Shown here: piece by piece, positions 43,676-51,710 of the stretch
Numbering within the stretch: the stretch's first letter is position 1
Layout of the letters: each line of letters starts with the position of its first letter
Source: Candidatus Leptovillus gracilis
GTDB lineage: Bacteria; Chloroflexota; Anaerolineae; Promineifilales; Promineifilaceae
Assembly (NCBI GenBank): GCA_016716065.1
Contig: JADJXA010000008.1
Coordinates: forward strand, 177,778 to 241,777
Direction of reading: 5' to 3'
DNA: 64,000 bases
The notes under the pieces: model-generated
What the model was told of the DNA's origin: nothing
The model's input: only the letters and a program-made list of their open reading frames with translations
Databases searched by the model: none
Made by a program: the position numbers and the translations under genes

Positions 43676-44200
43676 ATGACAGCAGCTATGACAGCAAAAA
43701 AGAAAATGAGTGCAACCAAACAGAACTTGTGGGTAAACCTGGCCATTGTATCCGGTTTTTTGGTGGCATTGCAGCCCCATCTTACCGGCATGGCGATTCA
43801 TGAATGGCTCAGTCTGGCTTTGGCCGGCGCTTTTCTGACCCATATTTTGCTCCACTGGCGTTGGGTTTACCAAACAACCCGCCGCTTTTTCAGCAAGTTG
43901 GCCCGCCAATCGCGCATCAACTTTATTCTGAATCTGGTCCTGTTGACAGCGTTCACGCTGATCATCTTCAGCGGTCTGATGATTTCCGAAGAGGTTCTGC
44001 CTTTTCTCGGCTTACAGGGTACGCATGGCGGCGGCTGGAAATGGCTCCACACCACATCGGCCGACGCGGTGGTCTGGCTTGTGGGGCTGCACATCGCCCT
44101 CCATTGGAAATGGATTGTCAGCGCCAGCAAGAAGTACCTGTTCGGCTGGCAGCCAAAACGGAAAACGGCCGTGCTGCCCAATGTGGAAGCAGGCGACTAA
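43676..44200 (+). CDS. DUF4405/cytochrome-b-like four-helix membrane protein
   Basis: 174 residues; AGAGG 5 nt before ATG 43676. Four membrane helices with paired His: HEWLSLALAGAFLTHILLHW, then LHTTSADAVVWLVGLHIALH, the usual bis-His heme spacing of DUF4405/b561-like subunits. The middle helix is LNLVLLTAFTLIIFSGLMI. Such proteins pass electrons across the membrane, often to flavinylated partners. It is followed 34 bp later by a two-helix protein on the same strand; no FMN-binding protein is nearby. Confidence 0.8.
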   Translation: MTAAMTAKKKMSATKQNLWVNLAIVSGFLVALQPHLTGMAIHEWLSLALAGAFLTHILLHWRWVYQTTRRFFSKLARQSRINFILNLVLLTAFTLIIFSGLMISEEVLPFLGLQGTHGGGWKWLHTTSADAVVWLVGLHIALHWKWIVSASKKYLFGWQPKRKTAVLPNVEAGD

Positions 44201-44234
44201 ATGTTACGGGACAGAGGCAGCAAAAAGGGAAACT

Positions 44235-44597
44235 ATGTCTACAAATAAGCAACCGGGTAAATCGAATTTTGGGTTTGTCGTTTTGGGCCTGCTGCTAACC
44301 ATCGGCCTGATTGTGGGCGGGACCTACTTCCTGAACGCGCAGGGCTGGATTAGTGCCGGGGATGGTGAGGGAAGAGGAGAACGGCCGAATTTCATGGCCG
44401 AGGGGGAATTCAGGGAACGGCCGTCACACGGCGATCAAGATGAAGCCGGCGGTTTCGACGGCCGGGCTGCCGCCGGTGTACTCAAGACGCTGCTGCAATT
44501 TGCCATCGTCATCGCCATCGTCATTGGCGGCCAGAAGATATACGCCTGGTGGTCCAACCGCCAGCACATGCCAAACCTGCCCCGGCCGGCGGATTGA
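44235..44597 (+). CDS. Small membrane protein following the DUF4405 gene
   Basis: 120 residues from ATG 44235, 6 nt after AAAGGGA; the longer open frame from 44025 only overlaps the upstream gene. Helix 1 is FGFVVLGLLLTIGLIVGGTY, a polar Gly/Glu/Arg segment follows, and helix 2 is LLQFAIVIAIVIGGQKIY. No family recognised. Probably co-transcribed with the cytochrome-like subunit and perhaps its partner. Confidence 0.65.
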   Translation: MSTNKQPGKSNFGFVVLGLLLTIGLIVGGTYFLNAQGWISAGDGEGRGERPNFMAEGEFRERPSHGDQDEAGGFDGRAAAGVLKTLLQFAIVIAIVIGGQKIYAWWSNRQHMPNLPRPAD

Positions 44598-44635
44598 ACC
44601 GAATGGATCGTTTGTAATAACCACTCTAATACCCG

Positions 44636-44672
44636 TATTCGGGAATCCGTATCCCGTATTCCGTAGGACGCT
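44636..44672. repeat. CCGTATTCGGGAATCCGTATCCCG repeats
   Basis: Tandem and inverted CCGTAT/GGGAAT words (CCCGTATTCGG, CCCGTATTCCG), matched at 44890-44928 by GGATAACGGGATACGG. Gene-end repeat. Confidence 0.45.
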
Positions 44673-44686
44673 AACTCTGGCAAATG

Positions 44687-44905
44687 CCATCGGATAACAG
44701 GCAGCAATTCCAATGATGAACCTGCTCGTAGGGCCGGGACAGGCGGGCCAACGTCTCGACCATTCTCCGACACCCCTGCCGCCGCCTGTCTCGCCCGGTT
44801 CAAGCCAAAATGGGCGAGACGGCGCAAGAAAGTGCCATCCGCCGCGGCTGCTGCCTATCCGCGCTGTCCCGCCCCTACCACAATTGGAATTGCCGGATAA
44901 CGGGA
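44687..44905. repeat. MITE-like nested inverted repeat
   Basis: The outer arms share GGATAAC...GCAATTCCAAT...GTAGGG.CGGGACA.GCG in opposite directions (about 44690-44755 and 44850-44905). Inside, GTCTCGCCC (44788-44796) and GGGCGAGAC (44812-44820) form a hairpin. The right half is found again at 63436-63513. No ORF worth calling lies in 44598-44927. Confidence 0.55.
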
Positions 44906-44927
44906 TACGGACTTCGGCCTACGGATA

Positions 44928-45892
44928 CTAGTAGATAGTCGGCACAAACGTCTGCTCGTTGATGGGCGGGCGGATATACCCGGTATCTACTTCTCGTGGC
45001 GGTAGAGAAATGGGCGGTGGCGTATAATCATCGTAGGGAATGGCGCTGAGGATATGGGTAATGCAGTTCAGACGCGCCTTCTTTTTGTCGTCGGCGTTTA
45101 CCACATACCAGGGCGCTTGTTTGATGTCTGTGTAGTCGAACATGCGGTCTTTGGCTTTAGAATATTCCACCCAGCGCCGCCGGTCTTCCAGGTCCATTGG
45201 GCTAAGCTTCCAGCGCTTAGCCGGTGTTTCTGCCCGCGCCTGGAACCGTTTTTCCTGCACTTCGTCGCTCACCGAGAACCAATACTTCAACAAAATAATG
45301 CCTGAACGCACAATCATGCGCTCGAACTGCGGACAGGAACGTAAAAACTCGCGGTATTGGTCTTCCGTGCAAAAGCCCATTACTGGCTCCACCAGAGCGC
45401 GGTTGTACCAACTGCGGTCCAGCAAAACGATTTCGCCGGCGGCCGGCAAATGGGCCACATAACGCTGAAACCACCACTGGGTCCGTTCGCGGTCGCTGGG
45501 TTTTGGCAAGGCCACCACCCGCACAATTCGCGGGTTAGTCATTTCGGTGATGCGCTTAATCACGCCCCCTTTGCCTGCGCCGCTGCGCCCTTCGAACACA
45601 ATGATGGCGCGCAGCCCTGTTTCGACCGCCCAATATTGCAGTTTCACCAGTTCGTCTTGCAGCCGGGCCAATTCACTTTCGTAGTAGGCAGTTTTCAGGC
45701 TGCCGTCGCTTTTGTATTCCGGCGGCGATGCTGGTAACAGCCGTTCATTGGTGGCGACTGCGTTGTAGCCTATTGGGACTGGCGGCGTGGTGCGCGAGCT
45801 AAATTCGGCGTTTTGATCCAGAATTTTTAAGGGCGCGCTGCCGATTCTTCGCCGATGTCGTCATTTTCATCTTCTGCTTGTTCTTTGTCCAT
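44928..45892 (-). CDS. ppk2: Polyphosphate kinase 2, N-terminus frameshifted
   Basis: The kinase core is intact: Walker A FEGRSGAGKGG, Walker B VLLDRSWYNRA, lid RTQWWFQRYVAHLP, and WKLSPMDLEDRRRW. The contiguous frame opens at a TTG (45671), but coding sense in the same frame continues upstream (YKSDGSLKTAYYESELAR, PPVPIGYNAVATNERLLPAS). It then joins, after a one-base slip near 45840, a frame starting at ATG 45892 (MDKEQAEDENDDIGEE) with AGGAAGGGG upstream. Repaired length is about 321 residues. PPK2 moves phosphate between polyphosphate and nucleotides; direction cannot be told. It follows the partner-switching cluster on the same strand. Confidence 0.85.
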
Positions 45893-45947
45893 GAGATTCC
45901 CCTTCCTGATGCGGCCAACAATAACCTGAATTGATTATAACATAGGT

Positions 45948-47799
45948 TCAGGCGGGCTGGCGGTGAACGGCCAGCATCGTGATGTCGTCGTATTGGTCGG
46001 CTGGATGGCGATGGTCGTAAACGCGGGAGACAATATGCTCCAGAAGGTCGGTGGCGGACGACGGCCGTATCGCCACGGCGGCCGCCAATCGTTCTTTACC
46101 AAACAACTCCCCATCTACATTACGCGCTTCGGTAATGCCATCCGTATAGGCCAGCAGCGTCTCGCCAGGGTTGCAAGCGGGCCGAACCAACCTGATAACG
46201 CGCATTCGGCGTCAGGCCAACGGCCGGGCCGGTGGGCATTAACTTTTGCCGCACACCCGTCTCATCCAACACCAGCGGCGGCAAATGGCCGCAGTTAACA
46301 TAAATCAATTCGCCACTTTCCGGGTCCAGAAAAGCTAAAAAGAGCGTGACAAACATATTGTAATTGCTATGGTTGCTGCCAACCTGGACGTTGGTCAGCA
46401 TGACTGAATCCAGCAGCGCGGCAAGATCAATGGGGCGAAAGGCGGTAATGCCTGGCGGCGGCGGAACAGGGACTTGATGGGCCAACAAACCATGATCGCC
46501 TAGAAAATAATGTTGTTGAATAAAGGCGCGCAGCAGGCTGCGCACCTGAGCCATAAAAATGGCCGCCGCTACCCCCTTATCACACACATCGGCGACAACC
46601 AGCCCGATTTTGCTGTTGGGCATGTGAAAGACGTCGTAAAAGTCGCCAGCCACCACCCGCGACGGTTCAAAATGGTAGGCGATGTCCCAGCCTGGCGGCT
46701 GCGGGATGCTTGTGGGCAAAAATTCCGTCTGGACCTTACGGCCGATTTCCAATTCCCGTTCGGCTTGCAGCAGGTCTGTTTGTCGCTGCCGCAAGACATG
46801 GTTATGTAAGACAACGGCCGCTTGCGAAGCCAACGATTCGGCCACCAGCTTATGGTAAATGGAAAAAGGGATAATGTGATCGTCAACAACCGATTTGGCA
46901 TTGAGCAGTTGCAAAACGCCAATCACGTCATTATTTTTCAGGGGCACCGTCAGGCAGGAGACGGTGTGGTAGTTGTGCTGCGCATCGAACTGCTTGACGC
47001 CGGAAAAATCAAATTCAGGGCTGTTATAAATATCGGGAATGTTCACAGACTGCCCATGAAGGGCTACGTAAGTGGAAACATTGTCATGGTTAGGATAACC
47101 CGTTTCCGGCTTAAACAGAGGCAGCGGCGCATAAGGCATGGGCTGCCCGCCGGGTCCGCCATACACCAGATTGAGCGAGTTGGTGCGCAAGATAGCAAAA
47201 CCGAGATGATCGTCAGCCGTGCGCAGGTAGAGGGTGGCGCCATCCGCATTGCAGATGCTTTTGGCTTCCACAACGATGCTTTCCAGCAGTTGGTCGAAGT
47301 TTTTTTCGGTGGAAAGGGAAATGCCCAGGGGCAGAATGACCTGGCGCAGGTCATCGGCTAATTTTTTCATGTCGTTGAAGGCGTTGAGGCAAGAGAGCGC
47401 CTGGGAGCGCACTTCGCGCTGCTGCAAGTGGGTTGTCAGGCGGGCTTTGACCAGGGCAGGGATGGTTGGCGCGCGCAGATAATCTACGGCGCCCAACTCC
47501 AGACAGGCAACGACCAAATCTGTTTCTTCGTCTTCGGCTAAAATGATGATGGGAATCTGGGCTAATCGGGGATTGGTCTGGACGCGGCGCAAAAATTCGG
47601 CGTTGTTTTGCGTGGCCAGTTGAATTTCAATGAGGATGATATCGAAAAGGCGGGAACTTAGTTGAATAAAGAGGGCTGAGGAAATCGTGCGGCAGGTGGT
47701 AATGGCGTACCAGCCGTATTTTTCCAGGGGGGTGGTTAAAGTTTTTAAGCGGGCTTCATCCGTATCGATGAGCAGTACGTGGGCATAACTGATGGTCAT
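45948..47799 (-). CDS. Receiver-GAF-SpoIIE/PP2C phosphatase (RsbU-like), frameshifted near its end
   Basis: ATG 47799 (MTISYAHVLLIDTDEARLK) begins a receiver domain (residues 1-125; the usual phospho-Asp position reads IILIEI, so it is probably degenerate). A GAF domain (about 170-325: ADGATLYLRTADDHLGF, VSCLTVPLKNNDVIGVLQL) follows, then a SpoIIE phosphatase (AYHFEPSRVVAGDFYDVF, GLVVADVCDKGVAAAIFMA). The open frame ends wrongly at 46120. The C-terminal PP2C part continues from about 46170 in another frame to 45948 (GETLLAYTDGITEARN, ADQYDDITMLAVH). One extra C in CAACCCTGGCG accounts for it. It would dephosphorylate the STAS protein encoded upstream in the same cluster. Confidence 0.82.
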
Positions 47800-47821
47800 G
47801 GTTGGGGTGAGGAATGAGTTT

Positions 47822-48249
47822 TCAACAGGTTTGTCTGGAACACGGCCGTTCCAAAACCAATATGCTCCGATTGCCGAAGTGGTCATGTTCGTAGTGGAAC
47901 TGATCCACTGCCCATAAAGCGAGATAAATACCCAGGCCGCCTAACGGCCGTTCCGTCCAAGGGCGCTTCCAAATCCGGCGTTGGCTCCGCGTGGGTCATA
48001 TGACACGCCATTGTCTTCCAGGTAAATCGTCAAGTTGCTTCATCCACCTGCGACGAAACTGGCAATATCCCCAGAACGGCCAGCTTCCAGATAGCCATGC
48101 GTGATGATGTTGGTGACCAGTTCGTCCACCGCCAGGCGCACCCGGAAAGTCGCCCGGTCATCCAGCCCAGCCTCTGCGGCGGCCTGCATCGCAAATTGGA
48201 CCGCCGGCTCTATCGCTTGTAACGTGCCCTCAACGCGAAGCGCTTTCAT
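47822..48249 (-). pseudogene. RsbW-like anti-sigma kinase (HATPase), several frameshifts
   Basis: From ATG 48249: RVEGTLQAIEPAVQFAMQAA, then the N-box RVRLAVDELVTNIITHGYLE of serine-protein kinases. The frame then breaks. VSSQVDEAT, LTIYLEDNGVSYDPRG and RPLGGLGIYLALWAVDQFHY follow in changing frames, to a stop at 47822. These are the remaining HATPase boxes (DNG.SYDP, GGLGIYLA), so the full domain is there in pieces, needing at least three indel corrections. In partner switching this kinase phosphorylates the STAS protein and binds a sigma factor. Whether it is dead or a sequencing casualty cannot be told here. Confidence 0.65.
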
Positions 48250-48279
48250 CCGGGTTTCGCCGCCTTTAGCGCGCATTCA

Positions 48280-48298
48280 GGTCAGGTCTAACCTGACC
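48280..48298. repeat. GGTCAGGT-CTA-ACCTGACC hairpin
   Basis: 8-bp perfect stem between glgX and the RsbW-like gene; related to the repeats at 10690 and 34391. It may attenuate transcription inside the cluster. Confidence 0.45.
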
Positions 48299-48315
48299 AG
48301 GTTTTCGCTGCGCCG

Positions 48316-50427
48316 TTAACGCCCTACCAGAATAACGACCGAACGCGCGCCAACCAGAAAAGATTCCTGTTCCGCCAAAAGCATTTCCTGACCCGGTTCG
48401 TGAATATCTTGCGGCGAGGCCATCCCGGTATTGGCCGCCACCCGCCAGCGGCGCTTATCCGGCAGATTGGGCAGTTCGAACTGATGACTTTCCCAGTGCA
48501 TGTTCATGGCGACATAAATATGATCATCCTGCACCGTGCCCTGCCGGGCATGTTGGCCGCAGAGCATAAACGCCAGGGTGCGGTTGTGGTAAGACCAATC
48601 GGCATTCCAGGCTTCAACGCCATGCCAGGAGATGTCGGCATAGCCGCTGCCCACGTAATCTTCGTTGCGGAAATGGGTGCGGCCGCGCAGCACGGGGTGG
48701 GCTTTGCGGAAGGCGATGCAGTTTTTAAAGAAGCGGAAGATGTCGGAATTCGTTTCTACCTGGGTCCAATCGAACCAACTGAGTTCGTTATCCTGGCAGT
48801 AGGCATTATTGTTGCCCTGCCGGGTGTGGCCGACTTCATCGCCCATTAAAATCATCGGGACGCCCTGACTGACCATCAAAATAGCGACCGTGTTTTTCAT
48901 GAGCCGTCGTCGCAGGGCGTTGATTTCCGGATCGGTGGTGGGACCTTCCCAGCCACAGTTCCAACTGTGATTGGGCGTGTGGCCATCGCGGTTGTTTTCG
49001 CCGTTGGCCCAATTATGTTTTTCATTGTACGAGAAAAGGTCGGCCAATGTAAAGCCATCGTGGGCCGTGACGAAGTTGATGGAAGCTGTGGGTCCGCGTT
49101 CCTGGTAGAGGTGGGGCGAACCCTGGATGCACTCGGCTAGCGCGCCTACCTGGCCCATATCGCCGGTGACGAAACGGCGCAGGGTGTCCCGGTATTGGCC
49201 GTTCCATTCGCTCCAACGGCCGTATGCCGGAAATGACCCCACCTGATACAGCCCGCCGGCATCCCACGCCTCGGCGATGAGCTTGGTTTTGCCCAAAACC
49301 GGGTCGTAGGCCAGCGCTTCCAGCAGCGGCGGATTCGACAGCGGGTTGCCGCGTGTATCGCGCCCCAGAATAGAGGCCAGGTCAAAGCGGAAGCCGTCGA
49401 TGTGGTATTCGGCCACCCAGTAGCGCAGGCAGTCCAGCACCATGTTGCGCACCACCGGGTTGTTGCAGTTCATGGTGTTGCCGGTGCCGCTGAAATTGTA
49501 ATAACGGCCGTCTGGCCGCAGCATGTAATACGTCTTGTTGTCTATCCCGCGAAACGAGAAAGTATGGTCATCGTCGTTGCCCCCTTCGGCCGTGTGGTTA
49601 AACACCACGTCTAAAATGACCTCAATACCGTTTTGGTGCAGAAGCTTTACCAGGGCCTTAAACTCATCCACCTGCATTCCCAGCCGGCCGGTGGCCGCGT
49701 AACCCGCCTTCGGCGCAAAGAAGCCGACGGTGCCGTAGCCCCAATAATTCTTCAGCGGTTCGCCGGTGTCCGGGTCCACAAAGGTGTTGTGCAGCTCATC
49801 GAATTCGTGGATGGGCATCAATTCGACGCAGTTGACGCCCAATTCTTTCAGATAAGGTATTTTCTCGCGGATGGCGGCAAAGGTGCCGGGGTATTTGACG
49901 TTGGACGATGGGTGACGGGTAAAGCCGCGCACGTGCATTTCATAAATAACCAGGTCCTCGGCGGGAATGCCCAACATGCGGTCATGGACCCAATCAAAAT
50001 CGTCGTATACCAGCAGGCCGCGATGCTGAAACTGGCTGTCTTTGGGCGGGCTGCCCCAAAGATCGCGCCCGCTGATCGCTTTGGCGTAGGGGTCCAGGAG
50101 GAATTGCTCTTTGTTGAAGTGGTGGCCTTCATGGGGCTTGTTGGGTCCATCAAACTGATAGCCATATTCGATGTTTTCGTAATCCAGATCGAACACGACC
50201 ATGGCATAGACGTTGCCAATGCGAAATTCGGTGGGGAAGGGGATTCTGCCAAAGGGTTGGTCAGCCCCTTTTTCAAAGAGGACCAGGGTGCAGTCGGCGG
50301 CGTAGCGGGAGAAGATGGCGAAGTTGACGCCGCCGGGCACAAAGTTGGCGCCCAGGGGATACGGCCGTCCGGCGCGCAGCAGGAAGTTTTGGTAGCGGTG
50401 GGTAGGGTAAATGTCTATTCGTTGCAT
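48316..50427 (-). CDS. glgX: Glycogen debranching enzyme
   Basis: 703 residues, full length for the isoamylase-type GlgX family. N-terminal CBM48 (RPYPLGANFVPGGVNFAIFS), then a GH13 barrel: DVVFNHTAEGG, nucleophile Asp in DGFRFDLASI, acid Glu in LIAEAWDAGG, and VTAHDGFTLADL. It removes alpha-1,6 branches from glycogen. It lies 11 bp after a STAS gene and 67 bp before the RsbW-like gene, all on the minus strand, so glycogen use may be under the same control as the general-stress switch. That is context, not proof. Confidence 0.92.
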   Translation of the reverse strand: MQRIDIYPTHRYQNFLLRAGRPYPLGANFVPGGVNFAIFSRYAADCTLVLFEKGADQPFGRIPFPTEFRIGNVYAMVVFDLDYENIEYGYQFDGPNKPHEGHHFNKEQFLLDPYAKAISGRDLWGSPPKDSQFQHRGLLVYDDFDWVHDRMLGIPAEDLVIYEMHVRGFTRHPSSNVKYPGTFAAIREKIPYLKELGVNCVELMPIHEFDELHNTFVDPDTGEPLKNYWGYGTVGFFAPKAGYAATGRLGMQVDEFKALVKLLHQNGIEVILDVVFNHTAEGGNDDDHTFSFRGIDNKTYYMLRPDGRYYNFSGTGNTMNCNNPVVRNMVLDCLRYWVAEYHIDGFRFDLASILGRDTRGNPLSNPPLLEALAYDPVLGKTKLIAEAWDAGGLYQVGSFPAYGRWSEWNGQYRDTLRRFVTGDMGQVGALAECIQGSPHLYQERGPTASINFVTAHDGFTLADLFSYNEKHNWANGENNRDGHTPNHSWNCGWEGPTTDPEINALRRRLMKNTVAILMVSQGVPMILMGDEVGHTRQGNNNAYCQDNELSWFDWTQVETNSDIFRFFKNCIAFRKAHPVLRGRTHFRNEDYVGSGYADISWHGVEAWNADWSYHNRTLAFMLCGQHARQGTVQDDHIYVAMNMHWESHQFELPNLPDKRRWRVAANTGMASPQDIHEPGQEMLLAEQESFLVGARSVVILVGR

Positions 50428-50438
50428 AGCTGAAAAGG

Positions 50439-50771
50439 TTATTGCAGGGCGGCAAGCCCTTCGGTAACGGTGTCGTAGGTCTGGAAGAAGTCCAGAAAGC
50501 CAGTGATAGACATGGTGTCGTACAACATTTCTTGTAAACCGGTCAGAACGATACGGCCGTGTTGGTTATCCACCTGCCGGTAGAACAACAAAAACACCCG
50601 CAGCCCGGCGCTGGACATATAACTCACGTCGCTCATATCCAGCAAAATTTTGCAGCCAGGGACAATGAGCGGCAGTAACTTTTCCTGAAGCGTCGGCACG
50701 GTTTGGCGGTCCATCTCGCCCTTCAACTTCACAATTGTCACATTCTTTTGTTGTTGGATTTCAACGTTCAT
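50439..50771 (-). CDS. STAS-domain anti-anti-sigma factor (RsbV/SpoIIAA-like)
   Basis: 110 residues, one STAS domain: VTIVKLKGEMDRQTVPTL, and the phosphorylation loop LDMSDVSYMSSAGLRVF with the Ser-Ser pair near 58-59. In partner switching the unphosphorylated form binds the RsbW-like kinase and frees its target. Both the kinase and the phosphatase are encoded downstream on the same strand, on the far side of glgX. First gene of the set. Confidence 0.9.
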   Translation of the reverse strand: MNVEIQQQKNVTIVKLKGEMDRQTVPTLQEKLLPLIVPGCKILLDMSDVSYMSSAGLRVFLLFYRQVDNQHGRIVLTGLQEMLYDTMSITGFLDFFQTYDTVTEGLAALQ

Positions 50772-50857
50772 GGGTTAACCTGCCAGATATATTCTCAGGC
50801 GTGGATTGATTTTGGGTATTATAACAAGGGGAGGGAAAAGGGGGTAACGGCCGTAAC

Positions 50858-50892
50858 CCACAACCCACAACCCACAACCCACCGGCCACAAC
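50858..50892. repeat. ACCCACA tandem repeat
   Basis: Four ACCCACA units in a row, then ACCGGCCACA. Seven-base period, in the gap between the STAS and DUF5668-like genes. Confidence 0.6.
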
Positions 50893-50902
50893 CAAACAAA
50901 AA

Positions 50903-50943
50903 ACCGGAATGCAATCAAACAACTCGCCTGACTGCATCCCGGT
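50903..50943 (-). terminator. Terminator of the small membrane protein gene
   Basis: ACCGGAATGCA / TGCATCCCGGT with one G-U; on the minus strand it is followed by TTTTTTG. It lies 31 nt after the stop at 50975. Confidence 0.75.
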
Positions 50944-50974
50944 CTAATCTACCAATACGCTACGATACATTCAC

Positions 50975-51418
50975 TCAATCAAACCAGCCACCCAACAATG
51001 CGCCAATGCCGCCGATGATCAGGAAGACCGGCCATATAATGCCCCAGGGCCACTCAAAGATAAAAGTAAGGGCAATGAGCGTCAGGATGAGGCCGCCAGT
51101 GATCGAACCACGCCCAGATTTGGTCAGACGGCCGTTGCCCCGATAATCCTCCCACGCGCTGCCAAAATTAGACACGGCGGGAATCAAGATGAACAAGGCC
51201 CACCAATTGTTCAGCGAAAAAGCGCCCAGATTGGTGAAAAGAAAAATCAAACCAATGGCAATCAGAATCACGCCCCCAACCCAATTTTTATGCGTTGAAA
51301 TCGCCGAAGGCGCGCAGGGTTGGCTGGCGCGGCGTGACGGCCGTTCCAACTCTTCCTTGCCTATTTCAATGTACTGCGCTTTTTCTTCTTCTTTCAAACG
51401 GGAAATATCATCGCTCAT
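50975..51418 (-). CDS. Membrane protein with LiaF/DUF5668-like helices
   Basis: 147 residues. Charged N-terminal helix (ISRLKEEEKAQYIEIGKEEL), then membrane helices WVGGVILIAIGLIFLFTNLG, NWWALFILIPAV, GLILTLIALTFIF and WPWGIIWPVFLIIGGIGALL. The G(L/I)IF..N and WP.FLI patterns are those of DUF5668/LiaF-type membrane segments, associated with envelope stress sensing. Alone in its transcript. The gap 51419-51710 holds GGTTGGTTGGTT facing AACCAACCAACC (51466-51524) and the pckA leader. Confidence 0.7.
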   Translation of the reverse strand: MSDDISRLKEEEKAQYIEIGKEELERPSRRASQPCAPSAISTHKNWVGGVILIAIGLIFLFTNLGAFSLNNWWALFILIPAVSNFGSAWEDYRGNGRLTKSGRGSITGGLILTLIALTFIFEWPWGIIWPVFLIIGGIGALLGGWFD

Positions 51419-51465
51419 CGCTCCGTACTCCTTCCTAATTTAGTCCAAAATGGTGACTCCTCAGT

Positions 51466-51524
51466 GGGTTGGTTGGTTCATGAGCGGGCTGGCAAGCAAA
51501 CTATCAAACCAACCAACCAACCAA
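51466..51524. repeat. GGTTGGTTGGTT / AACCAACCAACC inverted 4-nt repeats
   Basis: Short tandem GGTT on the left is answered by AACC tandem on the right (CAAACCAACCAACCAACCAA), 28 nt apart. Hairpin or slippage site upstream of pckA. Confidence 0.5.
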
Positions 51525-51710
51525 CTTTTCCAAACAGACCTGGTAGTCACCCAAAACGATTATTACCCGCTATACGGACGACGCTGGGCAAAGTTTCAGG
51601 TATACTATATTCGTCACCAAAACCATTACACCACCCACGTCACATTGTCATCAATTCTTTTTGTGATACATTTCACAAATCGTTTCGCATTTAACTAGAG
51701 GAGAAAACCC

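Noticed and set aside
44713..44931. 72-residue ORF in the 44.7 kb repeat
   Set aside because: Lies in a nested inverted repeat, low-complexity Pro/Ser, no start signal.
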